Shown: positions 33,355 to 41,876 of the stretch, piece after piece
How positions within the stretch are numbered: the first letter of the stretch is position 1
How the letters are laid out: each line of letters starts with the position of its first letter
NCBI GenBank assembly: GCA_900258555.1
Contig: LT984855.1
Location: 750,533-806,135 of the forward strand
Direction of reading: 5' to 3'
Origin: an uncultured Desulfobacterium sp.
Lineage (GTDB): Bacteria; Desulfobacterota; DSM-4660; Desulfatiglandales; Desulfatiglandaceae
DNA: 55,603 nucleotides
The notes under the pieces: generated by a model
What the model was told of the DNA's origin: nothing
Database searches by the model: none
The model's input: the letters and a program-made list of their open reading frames with translations, nothing else
Translations under genes and position numbers: made by a program

Positions 33355-33439
33355 TGGTGGAGAGGGGAGGATTCGAACCTCCGAAGGCTTCGCCGGCAGA
33401 TTTACAGTCTGCTCCCTTTGGCCGCTCGGGAACCTCTCC
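33355..33439 (-). tRNA. tRNA-Tyr (GTA anticodon)
   Basis: An 85-base class II tRNA with a long variable arm, acceptor GGAGAGG/CCTCTCC, anticodon loop CTGTAAA, T-loop TTCGAAT and encoded CCA. Corresponds to tyrU of E. coli. Confidence 0.95.
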
Positions 33440-33486
33440 AATCAGAAACATTTCAATTCCGAAACCGCCTCATTTATGCTCACATA

Positions 33487-33562
33487 TGGAGCCAGCGGAG
33501 GGAATCGAACCCCCGACCCACTGATTACAAATCAGTTGCTCTGCCTTCTGAGCTACGCTGGC
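33487..33562 (-). tRNA. tRNA-Thr (TGT anticodon)
   Basis: Cloverleaf with acceptor GCCAGCG/CGCTGGC, anticodon stem ACTGA/TCAGT enclosing TTTGTAA, T arm GGGGGTTCGATTCCC and encoded CCA. First gene of the tRNA-tuf transcript; corresponds to thrU. Confidence 0.95.
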
Positions 33563-33768
33563 CGACGGTTTTTAAAGGCATAACACGTAAGACTATTTTT
33601 TTATAAAATTAAATACAATCCTGAAAATATCTAATAATTTTTAGGATAGGTGGGAAAATCGAGGTTTTTCTCTTAATAATGGCTTTTTTCTTTTATTTGT
33701 TCGATCTTCTCCTTCTATTGGATGCCTCCTGACAATGCACCCCAACTTACGGAAGAATAATAAAAAAT

Positions 33769-33797
33769 AAAATAAAGGTCGGATCTGTCTCTGTCAA
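33769..33797 (-). promoter_or_regulatory. candidate promoter of the tRNA-tuf operon
   Basis: Consensus TTGACA (33792-33797) and TATTTT (33769-33774) on the minus strand with 17 bases between. It is about 205 bases upstream of the first tRNA. A nearer AT-rich site (TTTTCA/TATAAA, 16-base spacer) is the alternative. Confidence 0.4.
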
Positions 33798-33862
33798 TAA
33801 AAATTTTATATGACCTGGAAGGCCGTGTTGGTGCCAGGCAACAAAAATTTTTATCAAAGGAC

Positions 33863-33891
33863 TTGATATGCAACATAGTTTAATATATGGT
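33863..33891 (+). promoter_or_regulatory. candidate promoter of the small membrane protein gene
   Basis: TTGATA (33863-33868) and TATGGT (33886-33891) are 17 bases apart, 50 bases before the ATG at 33941. The surrounding sequence is AT-rich and the gene has a strong AAGGAGG ribosome site. Confidence 0.35.
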
Positions 33892-33940
33892 ATATAGCAA
33901 AATGCTATTAAATCTTTAAAGCTATAAAGGAGGAAATGAA

Positions 33941-34219
33941 ATGGCAGTTTTCGCTGGAGGATTGGCCGCTGTTGTCCTGGGTATCATAGGGATAATCGCT
34001 TGGTGGAGTGACTTTGTTCTCATTTTGAAAGGTGCTATACCTGCCATGTTAATCCTTGGTGGGGGTTTAGCTGCCTATCTTGGCTTCGAAGAGATAAAAG
34101 ATAAAAGGAATGAAGATTCTCTTGAAGACAACAACACTGCCCTCAAACAGGAAGTTGAAAGTTTGAAAGAAGAGATAAAAGAACTAAAGCAGGAGAAAAA
34201 GAGCCCTGAGGGTGAATAA
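33941..34219 (+). CDS. small membrane protein with charged coiled-coil tail
   Basis: 92 aa. Residues ~4-20 and ~28-48 are hydrophobic helices (LAAVVLGIIGIIAWW, GAIPAMLILGGGLAAYLGF), with Trp-Trp at the first membrane boundary. Residues ~50-90 are highly charged with heptad-like Leu/Val spacing, likely a cytoplasmic coiled coil. AAGGAGG lies just upstream of ATG. I do not recognise a named family with certainty. The AWW...KGAIP...LGGG pattern loosely recalls the small two-helix magnetosome protein MamI, but no other magnetosome gene is nearby. Probably a monocistronic gene with its own promoter. Confidence 0.8.
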   Translation: MAVFAGGLAAVVLGIIGIIAWWSDFVLILKGAIPAMLILGGGLAAYLGFEEIKDKRNEDSLEDNNTALKQEVESLKEEIKELKQEKKSPEGE

Positions 34220-34263
34220 CCAGCTTTTGTTTTTTTAATATATACAATATGTTGCTTTGATCG

Positions 34264-34293
34264 GGAGACTCGATTATTATTTATCGAGTCTCC
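34264..34293. terminator. perfect 11-bp hairpin between convergent genes
   Basis: GGAGACTCGAT (34264-34274) and ATCGAGTCTCC (34283-34293) form a perfect stem with an 8-nt loop. It lies between the small membrane protein gene and ndk, which converge. No T-run follows on either strand, so it is a terminator-like structure of uncertain efficiency. Confidence 0.5.
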
Positions 34294-34324
34294 AAAAAAC
34301 TAGAGGCCGACGGGATTGCGTTTC

Positions 34325-34747
34325 TCAGTCGCCTTTCATTTCAAGTGCGTTAAAAAAATAACCAATTTCGAATTCAGCGTTCTCCCTGGAATCAGAGCCA
34401 TGGACAATGTTTTTCTCTATATCGGTCGCATAGATGTGCCTGATAGTTCCTTCTTTGGCCTCCTTATAATTGGTTGCACCCATAATGGCCCTATATTTTT
34501 TAACTGCGTCATCCCCCTCCAGCACCATAACCACACATGGCCCTGATGACATAAAATCCGTGACACTTTCATAAAAGGGTTTCCCCTCATGGACCTTGTA
34601 AAACCCCTTGGCCTGGGCCTTTGTCATCCTTATCATTTTCATGGCGACTATCTTCAGCCCCTCGTCTTCAATACGTTTTAATACAGCCCCGATCAGATTT
34701 TTTGAGACAGCGTCCGGCTTAATTATCCCAAAGGTTCTATCTTTCAT
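34325..34747 (-). CDS. ndk: nucleoside diphosphate kinase
   Basis: Transfers the gamma phosphate of ATP to nucleoside diphosphates through a phospho-histidine. The 140 aa have the family signature at the C-terminal half, NIVHGSDS with the catalytic His, and the N-terminal RTFGIIKPDAV. I start at ATG 34747, ten bases after AAGGAGGA, giving the standard length; the upstream extension would be 12 residues without family support. Confidence 0.97.
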   Translation of the reverse strand: MKDRTFGIIKPDAVSKNLIGAVLKRIEDEGLKIVAMKMIRMTKAQAKGFYKVHEGKPFYESVTDFMSSGPCVVMVLEGDDAVKKYRAIMGATNYKEAKEGTIRHIYATDIEKNIVHGSDSRENAEFEIGYFFNALEMKGD

Positions 34748-34918
34748 GGACAGGTTGTCCTCCTTAAATATTAATTTGACCATAGCCAGCTACACCTGCT
34801 ATAGAGCCGGCAAACATTATTAGTCAAGGAAATTGTCCGGTTAAAATATGTTATATTTGCTGTTTCAGGAAGATGGAACGGACAATGACAAAACACGGAT
34901 CGAATGAAGGATAACATA

Positions 34919-35671
34919 ATGAAGGGATACAACAAAGACATGTCCATAAGGATGGAACCAGACGATCAGTTGCAATTCAATTGCGGCCGCGGCCTTCCAT
35001 GTTTCACCCAATGCTGTCAGGATGTGACCATTGTGCTCACACCTTACGATGTTATGAGGATGAAAAACGCCCTCAGAATACCGGCTGAAGAGTTTATAGA
35101 CAAGTACACCATTGTAATTCAAAAAAAGAGGCGTCTGATCCCCATGGTGGTCCTCAAGATGGATGAGGAAACAAAAAAATGTCAGTTTGTATCTGAAAAG
35201 GGCTGCGCTATTTATGATGATCGTCCCTGGCCTTGCAGGATGTATCCCCTTGACATGCATGACGACGGCACCTTTGGTATTATAGCCGATAAATCGCTCT
35301 GTCAGGGATTTAAACAAGACCAGAAGATAGTGATCTCCGAGTGGCTTCTGGAACAGGGTATTGCAATCTATGACGAAATGAACCATCTTTTCACCCAGGT
35401 GACCGCCCCTCTCCAGGCCCAGGATCTGGACATTGATAATCCCAAGATTTTTCAGATGACCTTTATGGCATTGTATAACCTGGACAAATTCAGGGAATTT
35501 GTATTCAAGAGCACCTTCCTTAAAAGGTTTGAGGTGGACGATATTACAATAGAAAAAATAAAGCGGCGTGATATCGAGCTGTTGAAATTCGCCTTTGACT
35601 GGGTCAAATTCGGTGTCTTCGGCCAAAAGCTTTTTTTCGTAAAGCCTGAGGCAATGCCTAAGGACAAATGA
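34919..35671 (+). CDS. YkgJ-family cysteine-cluster protein, copy 1
   Basis: 250 aa. An N-terminal FNCGRGLPCFTQCC cluster and a later block with CQFVSEKGCAIYDDRPWPC ahead of MYPL fit the YkgJ/CxxCxxCC family, predicted to bind a metal (zinc or iron). The substrate and role are not established. The start at 34919 has AAGGA seven bases upstream; an ATG at 34904 is also possible. The C-terminal ~100 residues (YNLDKFREFVFKSTFLKRF) are shared with the next gene, so the two are tandem paralogues. Confidence 0.85.
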   Translation: MKGYNKDMSIRMEPDDQLQFNCGRGLPCFTQCCQDVTIVLTPYDVMRMKNALRIPAEEFIDKYTIVIQKKRRLIPMVVLKMDEETKKCQFVSEKGCAIYDDRPWPCRMYPLDMHDDGTFGIIADKSLCQGFKQDQKIVISEWLLEQGIAIYDEMNHLFTQVTAPLQAQDLDIDNPKIFQMTFMALYNLDKFREFVFKSTFLKRFEVDDITIEKIKRRDIELLKFAFDWVKFGVFGQKLFFVKPEAMPKDK

Positions 35672-35690
35672 ATCAGGCGACCCATACCCG

Positions 35691-36440
35691 ATGAACGATG
35701 AGATATTCAGGCCGCTTACCGGCAATACATTCCAATTCAGTTGTCATAAGGGCATATCATGTTTTACCGAGTGTTGCGCCAAGCTTCGCCTTGCCTTGAC
35801 ACCATACGATATCCTCCGGATGAAAAACCGTTTGGGGCTTTCCTCTGATCAGTTCCTGGACAATTACACTGAAACGGATCTTACCTTACACTGGCGCTTT
35901 CCCATGGTCAGACTCAATATGAGAGATGACGAAAAAAGGACCTGCCCTTTTGTCACTCCGGATGGCTGTACCATTTATGAAGACCGGCCCGGGGCCTGCC
36001 GCCTGTACCCGGTTGGAAGGGCAGCGCGCCTGGATAATGCAGCAGATGACGACAACCCCAGGGACAAATTTTTTCTTGTAACCGAATCTCACTGCCTCGG
36101 TTTTCACGAAGAGAGGCCCTGGACATTGGAAGAGTGGCTGAATCACGAAGGCGTTAGCAAATACAACGCCATGAATGATAAGTGGCTTAAAATCGTCGGA
36201 TCGAAAAAGGGACTTGGACCTCAAGAGCTGATCCAAAAGAAACTACAGGTCTTTTTCATTGCCTCATATAACCTGGACAAATTCAGGAGTTTTCTCTTTC
36301 AAGGCAGATTCTTTGATAGGGTTGCGGTGGACCAAGGCACAAAACAGGCAATAAAAGATGACGACGAAGCCCTGATGGATTTTGCCCTTGATTGGCTCAA
36401 GTTCAGCCTGTTTGGAGAAAAGACGCTGACAACGAGATAA
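35691..36440 (+). CDS. YkgJ-family cysteine-cluster protein, copy 2
   Basis: 249 aa, clearly paralogous to the preceding gene: FSCHKGISCFTECC at the N-terminus, CPFVTPDGCTIYEDRPGACR followed by LYPV, and the C-terminal YNLDKFRSFLFQGRFFDRV. It begins 19 bases after copy 1 ends and is probably co-transcribed. A metal-binding role is inferred from the conserved cysteines; function is unknown. No good Shine-Dalgarno precedes the ATG, suggesting translational coupling. Confidence 0.85.
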   Translation: MNDEIFRPLTGNTFQFSCHKGISCFTECCAKLRLALTPYDILRMKNRLGLSSDQFLDNYTETDLTLHWRFPMVRLNMRDDEKRTCPFVTPDGCTIYEDRPGACRLYPVGRAARLDNAADDDNPRDKFFLVTESHCLGFHEERPWTLEEWLNHEGVSKYNAMNDKWLKIVGSKKGLGPQELIQKKLQVFFIASYNLDKFRSFLFQGRFFDRVAVDQGTKQAIKDDDEALMDFALDWLKFSLFGEKTLTTR

Positions 36441-36445
36441 CCTAC

Positions 36446-37456
36446 CTATTCATACCCATTAGGATTATTATACTGCCATCTCCACGCATCTGCGCACATG
36501 TCATCAATGCCTCTCGCGGCAGTCCAGTTGAGTTCTCTTCCCGCCAAAGAGGGGTCTGCGTAACATGTAGCCACATCTCCAGGTCTACGCTCCACGATCT
36601 GGTATGGGATATTTCTTCCACACGCCTTCTCAAAGGCCCTGACCATTTCGAGAACACTATAGCCGTTGCCGGTGCCCAGGTTATATGTAACAACCCCGGG
36701 GTTGTCCTTGAGTCTTTCAATGGCCTTTAAGTGTCCGATGGCCAGATCTACAACATGGATATAGTCTCGCACACCCGTCCCGTCAGGTGTGGGGTAGTCA
36801 TTACCGAAGACCGACAAAAATTCCAACTTCCCGACTGCTACCTGTGAAATATACGGAAGGAGGTTATTCGGGATGCCATTCGGATCTTCTCCGATACTGC
36901 CGCTTTCGTGTGCGCCCACAGGATTGAAATAGCGCAGAAGCGCAATATTCCAAGAGGGATCTGACATGTGTAGATCACGCAGGATCTCTTCTATCATCAG
37001 TTTTGTCCTGCCGTAGGGATTTGTAGCAGACAAGGGAAAATCCTCTGTTATGGGCACGCGCTGAGGATCGCCGTATACCGTGGCCGAGGAACTAAAGACG
37101 ATGTCTTTAACATGGTATTTTGCCATAACCTCACAGAGGATCAGGGTTCCTGTTATGTTGTTGTAATAATACCTGAGCGGAATGCTGACCGATTCTCCGA
37201 CCGCTTTTAGACCGGCGAAATGTATGACTGCATCAACGGCGGAGTCTTTAAAAACATCATTTAAAGAAGACCTATTTAAGAGATCAACCCTATGAAAGTT
37301 CAGTGATCTTCCGGCCAGAGTCTGAACCCTTCTTAAGGCTTCCTCCTTACTGTTTGAGAGATTATCTACAACAATTACGTCATAACCATTATTCAAGAGT
37401 TCAAGACATGTATGGCTTCCTATGTAGCCTGCCCCTCCGGTAACTAATATCCTCAT
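36446..37456 (-). CDS. galE: UDP-glucose 4-epimerase
   Basis: Interconverts UDP-glucose and UDP-galactose for envelope polysaccharide synthesis. The 336 aa carry the NAD-binding [16 protein letters not shown] loop, the SSSATVYGD strand and the catalytic YxxxK (NPYGRTK). Standard length. The ATG overlaps the stop of the upstream flavoprotein by four bases (ATGA), so the two are co-transcribed and translationally coupled. It converges on the YkgJ pair with only five bases between. Confidence 0.95.
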   Translation of the reverse strand: MRILVTGGAGYIGSHTCLELLNNGYDVIVVDNLSNSKEEALRRVQTLAGRSLNFHRVDLLNRSSLNDVFKDSAVDAVIHFAGLKAVGESVSIPLRYYYNNITGTLILCEVMAKYHVKDIVFSSSATVYGDPQRVPITEDFPLSATNPYGRTKLMIEEILRDLHMSDPSWNIALLRYFNPVGAHESGSIGEDPNGIPNNLLPYISQVAVGKLEFLSVFGNDYPTPDGTGVRDYIHVVDLAIGHLKAIERLKDNPGVVTYNLGTGNGYSVLEMVRAFEKACGRNIPYQIVERRPGDVATCYADPSLAGRELNWTAARGIDDMCADAWRWQYNNPNGYE

Positions 37457-38727
37457 GGCTTATCCTCATGGTAAATATATTTCATGGCAGATTGCGCCGC
37501 AGCTTTTCCTGCGACCCAGCCGGTGGAAAATGCGGCCTGAAGGTTGTAACCTCCAGTGTCGGCGTCTACATCCAGGATCTCACCTGCAAAATACAGCCCC
37601 CCGATTAAGCGCGATTCCATTGTACGAGGGTCAACTTCTTTCAAATCAACTCCGCCTGCGGTGACAATCGCCTCTGTAAAGGGGCGATGGCCTGTAACTT
37701 TCAAACGGAGATCCTTAAGCCGGCCCCGAAGCCGCTTTCGATCCTCAGCGGTTATCTGGTTGGCAGGCTTACCCTCAGGTATACCTGTCAGGCCTATGCA
37801 GACCGGCACCATCTTCACCGGGAGCAGCCCTTTGAGTATAAGGCGGAAAGGCTCTCTCCCGTATGAATTAAGATCACGTAAAAGGCGTGCATCTAATCTG
37901 GCCTCGTCAAGAGCGGGTTTTAAATCAATTGACAATTCCACACCCTTTCCAGATATAAGGGCATCCACAGCCTTCCTGCTTAAAGTTAGTATGACAGGCC
38001 CTGATACACCAAAAGAGGTAAAGAGCATCTCACCAAAGGCCTCAGCGCGTTTTACCCCGTCTACAAACAAGCGAACCGCTATATTTTTAAGACTCAAGTC
38101 AATGAGCCTTTCAGCAATGTCACCTTCTATCTCAAGCGGGACCAGGGCAGGCCTGATCCGGACAATACTGTGACCCACTGATCGAGCAAGATGGTAGCCG
38201 TCGCCGGTTGAGCCGGTTGCAGGGTAAGACGCCCCGCCCACTGCAATTATTATCGCGCAGGCCTCATAAGCCTGCGTCTCAACCCTGATCCCGACCACCC
38301 GGCCTCCCTCAACAAGAAGCCCCTGCACTTGAGAACCGCTCCGGAAGGTCACCCCACAGCGCTTATTCCATTTGACAAGGGCCGCCACAATGTCCTTGGC
38401 CTTACCGCTTGCCGGAAAGACCCTTCCTCCGCGCTCGGTTACAACAGGGACCCCCAGGTTTTCAAAAAAGGCAATCAGATCGCTGTTAAAGAACCTGGAA
38501 AATGCCTGGCGAAGGAATCGGCCGTTGGGTCCGAAACGGGCGATGGAATCTGATAATGCCCCGATGTTGGTTAGGTTGCATCGCCCCTTTCCTGTAATGC
38601 CAAGCTTTAGGCCCGGACGATTCATCTTTTCAAGGAGCAGGACATCTGCACCGCACAATGCAGCCTGTCCTGCGGCCATCAGCCCCGCCGGCCCCGCGCC
38701 CACAACAATTATCCGCAAGCCGTTCAT
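37453..38727 (-). CDS. BaiN/YhiN-family NAD(P)/FAD-dependent oxidoreductase
   Basis: Flavoprotein of the HI0933/YhiN type. The N-terminal FAD-binding loop is [19 protein letters not shown], followed by [35 protein letters not shown] and a C-terminal [20 protein letters not shown] that closes the FAD site. About 424 aa from ATG 38727; the frame runs 23 codons further upstream but those residues precede the Rossmann strand. Members of this family are mostly uncharacterised; BaiN acts on bile acids in gut bacteria. The physiological substrate here is unknown. Confidence 0.9.
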   Translation of the reverse strand: MNGLRIIVVGAGPAGLMAAGQAALCGADVLLLEKMNRPGLKLGITGKGRCNLTNIGALSDSIARFGPNGRFLRQAFSRFFNSDLIAFFENLGVPVVTERGGRVFPASGKAKDIVAALVKWNKRCGVTFRSGSQVQGLLVEGGRVVGIRVETQAYEACAIIIAVGGASYPATGSTGDGYHLARSVGHSIVRIRPALVPLEIEGDIAERLIDLSLKNIAVRLFVDGVKRAEAFGEMLFTSFGVSGPVILTLSRKAVDALISGKGVELSIDLKPALDEARLDARLLRDLNSYGREPFRLILKGLLPVKMVPVCIGLTGIPEGKPANQITAEDRKRLRGRLKDLRLKVTGHRPFTEAIVTAGGVDLKEVDPRTMESRLIGGLYFAGEILDVDADTGGYNLQAAFSTGWVAGKAAAQSAMKYIYHEDKP

Positions 38728-38862
38728 CCGCCCCTGAACTTGAATGGATATTGAGTAGAAGATACTAATGTGATAAGCATTAAGATTCAAGGACATTGTG
38801 CCCTGGATTGTTGCATGATGCCTTTTTAATTAATTTATAGACCATTTTAAAAAGATGATATC

Positions 38863-39447
38863 ATGAATAGCCTAAAAGACCTTATAAAGGATGGTCCTGT
38901 ACATCAACGCAGGTTGGAGTTCAGCACATATGCCCTGACAGACGACCGTATTATTGTAGAAGGCCTACTCAAGGATGACCGGTTCGTCCCAAGGTACCAT
39001 TTGGACGGGAATGTCAGCCCTCCGGGGAAGGTGCACAGAATCTGCGTGCGCCTGCTCATGGGCGGCTGGCCCCTTTCAATCCTTGACGCCGAGGCCCAGA
39101 TGGAGGTAGTCCCTCATGAACAATGTCCCTCGACCGAGGAAACGGTAAAAAAAGTTGTTGGGCTCACTATCACGCATGGTTATGGCGATAAGGTGATTGA
39201 ACGCATTGGCGGAGTAAAGGGTTGCGCCCATATGGTTCAATTGATTATAGCGATGGGAAATGCAAGTCTGCATGGATACTGGTCTCACAGGTTGAGAAAA
39301 CACAGCCCCTTGCCGGGCTCGTTAAAAGAAATTCCTGAACTGGACTATGTAATTGGAAGTTGTCTGCTCTGGAACGAGGGAGGGCCGTTGATTCAAAAAA
39401 TTCAGACGGCCCTGGACCAGCAAAACCTAAAACCGGAAACGGAATAG
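38863..39447 (+). CDS. DUF2889 domain protein
   Basis: 194 aa matching the DUF2889 pattern: an early HQRRLEF segment, IIVEGLLKDDRFVPRYHLDG, the PGKVHRICVRLLM strand, a CPSTEETVKKVVGLTI block and the conserved GGVKGCAHMVQLIIAMG. Function is unknown. It is transcribed away from the flavoprotein gene and stands alone before the TPR lipoprotein gene. Confidence 0.82.
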   Translation: MNSLKDLIKDGPVHQRRLEFSTYALTDDRIIVEGLLKDDRFVPRYHLDGNVSPPGKVHRICVRLLMGGWPLSILDAEAQMEVVPHEQCPSTEETVKKVVGLTITHGYGDKVIERIGGVKGCAHMVQLIIAMGNASLHGYWSHRLRKHSPLPGSLKEIPELDYVIGSCLLWNEGGPLIQKIQTALDQQNLKPETE

Positions 39448-39539
39448 TTTTAAACAAGATGCAGATGGCTAATCCTCCACTTTTTTTTCTTGCAGGCTTC
39501 GGCCTTTAGTATGTCCACCTTAACAGCAATGAGGTCTAT

Positions 39540-41873
39540 ATGAGGCGTTTTCATTTGCTTTATTGCCGTACATTGTTCCCGATGCTCTTGTTGCTTTTTT
39601 GTCTATCCTGCACAAGCAGCCCCTCAGAGGAATGTGCAAGGTTCATGAAGAGGGGAGATGTTTATTTCAGCAGGAAGGAGTTCGGCAGGGCCATACTTGA
39701 ATATAAAAAGGCCATAGGTACAGGGGAAATTGTTGCACAGGCCCATTATCGGCTCGCCCTGTCCTACCTGAGCACTGCCCAAACCAGGCAGGCCCTTCTT
39801 GAGCTTGAAAAGACAATAGAAATTGATCCCCAAAACCTGGATGCCCAAATAAAGACAGGTCAGTTTCATCTTGCGGCGAATAAGACCGAACTGGCGGCGG
39901 CCAAGGCCGCGCTGGTCCTGGAAAAGTCACCGGAAAACATTGAAGCGCTGTTCCTGAATATGGGGGTCCTGCTTCAGCAGGGAAACACAAAAGAGGCCAT
40001 TGAGACCCTCAAGCGAATAACCACCCTGGACCCCAAAAACACCAGGGCCTTTGTCTTGCTTGGCCGCATTGCAGAAATGCGGAAAAATCCTGACGAGGCA
40101 AGGCAAAATTTTAAAAGGGCGATTGAGGCAAGCCCCGATAATCCGGCATTATACCTTGAACTCGCCCGTTTTTATGAACAGAGGGGTGACTTTGAAGAAG
40201 CGGAAAAGGCCCTAAAAGATGCAATATTAAAAGTCCCGGAAGACGCAACCCTGATCCTTAGCCTCGGAAACTACTATGTCCGTCGTGGCAACCCAGAGGC
40301 TGCCGAAGATCTCTTTTTAAAGACCGTTCAAAAGGCCCCGAAACAGGTCGGTCCGATTGTGACACTGGCCGTCTATTATGCCTCCCAGAAAAACTGGCCG
40401 AATGCAATCAAGTGGATGCAACAGGCCATTGATCTCCAGCCTGAAAATCTTGAGATCCAAAATGCCATGGCATCATTTTATTTGGCTCAAGGCGAAACGC
40501 AAAAGGCCCGAACGCTCATAGATCATATCCTTGAAAAGGATAAGACCAATATTCAGACCAGATTTTTGAAAGCCCGCATGCTCTTTGAAAAAAAGGATAT
40601 GTCAGGCGCCAAGGAAATCTTACAAGCCATTGCAAACGAGCAGCAGAACCACTCCGGGGTCTACTACCATCTTGGCCTTATATATTTGGCTGAAAAAAGT
40701 GAGAAAGAAGCAAAGGCTGTACTTCTTAAGGCTGTCGGATACGACCCCGACAACATCAACGCACATATGCTCCTCTCGCAGATATTTCTTAACGAAGGCC
40801 AAGCGGACATGGCGATTGAACAACTGGGAATAGTTCTTGCGATGCAACCGGAACACTACCAGGCTTATATGCTTGCGGCAAAGGCCTATCTATTGAAAAA
40901 CGATCCGAATAGGGCAAGGCAGGCCCTGTTAAATGCGGCAAAAATTCGACCTGATGACCCCGCCGCATACCTTCAGCTGGCAAATATCGAGCTACGGGAA
41001 GGCAAATATGAAAGCGCAATGTCCTATGTGGACAAGGCCCTTTCTCTGAGGGCGGATTATGTTGCAGCCTTGGACGCAAAGGTCTCGGTCTATCTGGCCC
41101 GAAAAGAGCCTGAAAAAGCCCTGACTTTTCTTGATGAACAGATCGGCAAGAATGACGCAAACCAGGTACTTAAGGCCGCCTTATACGAAATGGAAGGGAG
41201 GGTATTTGAATCTACAAAGAGCTACAAGCAGAGCGAGATCAGCTACAAAAAGGCACTGGAATTAAACCCTGATATGGTCGGGCCTTATTTGTCCCTGGCA
41301 GGGATATACATAGAAACAGGCAAAGGCGAGGAGGCGATTGTCCAATATAACGAGATCCTGGAAAAACAGCCCGGCTTCATACAGGCCTATCTTGCCCTGG
41401 CCGCCCTGTACGAGGCCAAGGGAAAAGTGGAAAAGGCAAAGAACATGTGTGAAAAGGCCCTGGCCATTAACCCTGATTTTGCACCCGCCGCCAACAACCT
41501 TGCATGGATCATGCTCCAACAGGGACAAGATCCGGAAAAGGCGCTTACTCTGGCGAAAAAGGCAAAATCTCTCCTGCCGGATGATCCCCGTATTATTGAC
41601 ACTCTGGGACTGGCCCTGATCACAAACCGCCTTTATCCAGACGCAGTATCTGAGCTTAAGACCGGTGTGGATAAGGCCCCTAATAATCCGACAATCCTAT
41701 ACCATCTTGGGCTTGCCCATTGGAAAAACGGGGAGAAGGATCAGGCTGTGGATGCACTGAATCAGGCCCTTAGGACCAAAGATCCATTTGCCGAGAGGCA
41801 GTCTGCCAAAAACCTGCTCGATGAAATCAGAGAAACAACAGGTAATGCGCCTGAGATGTCTTCCGGAGAATAA
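39540..41873 (+). CDS. tetratricopeptide-repeat lipoprotein
   Basis: 777 aa. An N-terminal signal with a lipobox (LLFCLSC, Cys about residue 24) predicts a lipid-anchored envelope protein. The rest is nearly continuous TPR (roughly twenty 34-residue units), recognisable by repeats such as ALLELEKTIEIDPQNLDA and YKKALELNPDMVGPYLSLAG. The overall plan resembles TPR proteins of exopolysaccharide/PEP-CTERM systems (PrsT-like), but no such neighbours are present. It lies three bases ahead of the next gene, so they are probably a unit and the TPR superhelix may be a scaffold for it. ATG is preceded by GAGG. Confidence 0.88.
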   Translation: MRRFHLLYCRTLFPMLLLLFCLSCTSSPSEECARFMKRGDVYFSRKEFGRAILEYKKAIGTGEIVAQAHYRLALSYLSTAQTRQALLELEKTIEIDPQNLDAQIKTGQFHLAANKTELAAAKAALVLEKSPENIEALFLNMGVLLQQGNTKEAIETLKRITTLDPKNTRAFVLLGRIAEMRKNPDEARQNFKRAIEASPDNPALYLELARFYEQRGDFEEAEKALKDAILKVPEDATLILSLGNYYVRRGNPEAAEDLFLKTVQKAPKQVGPIVTLAVYYASQKNWPNAIKWMQQAIDLQPENLEIQNAMASFYLAQGETQKARTLIDHILEKDKTNIQTRFLKARMLFEKKDMSGAKEILQAIANEQQNHSGVYYHLGLIYLAEKSEKEAKAVLLKAVGYDPDNINAHMLLSQIFLNEGQADMAIEQLGIVLAMQPEHYQAYMLAAKAYLLKNDPNRARQALLNAAKIRPDDPAAYLQLANIELREGKYESAMSYVDKALSLRADYVAALDAKVSVYLARKEPEKALTFLDEQIGKNDANQVLKAALYEMEGRVFESTKSYKQSEISYKKALELNPDMVGPYLSLAGIYIETGKGEEAIVQYNEILEKQPGFIQAYLALAALYEAKGKVEKAKNMCEKALAINPDFAPAANNLAWIMLQQGQDPEKALTLAKKAKSLLPDDPRIIDTLGLALITNRLYPDAVSELKTGVDKAPNNPTILYHLGLAHWKNGEKDQAVDALNQALRTKDPFAERQSAKNLLDEIRETTGNAPEMSSGE

Positions 41874-41876
41874 CAC

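Larger units (their letters stand above)
33563..33940. other. intergenic regulatory region between divergent units
   Basis: No gene is visible in these 378 bases. They separate the minus-strand tRNA-tuf operon from the plus-strand small membrane protein and contain promoter-like sites on both strands (listed separately) plus a CCTGG/CCAGG dyad at 33814-33838. That dyad is flanked on both sides by AAAAATTTT blocks. Confidence 0.6.

Noticed and set aside
33941-34219. Magnetosome protein MamI
   Set aside because: Similarity is limited to a two-helix pattern and no other magnetosome gene is in the window.
34865-35725. A 286-codon minus-strand frame opposite the first YkgJ-type gene
   Set aside because: The plus strand encodes conserved cysteine clusters; the minus-strand product is Leu/His-rich and featureless.
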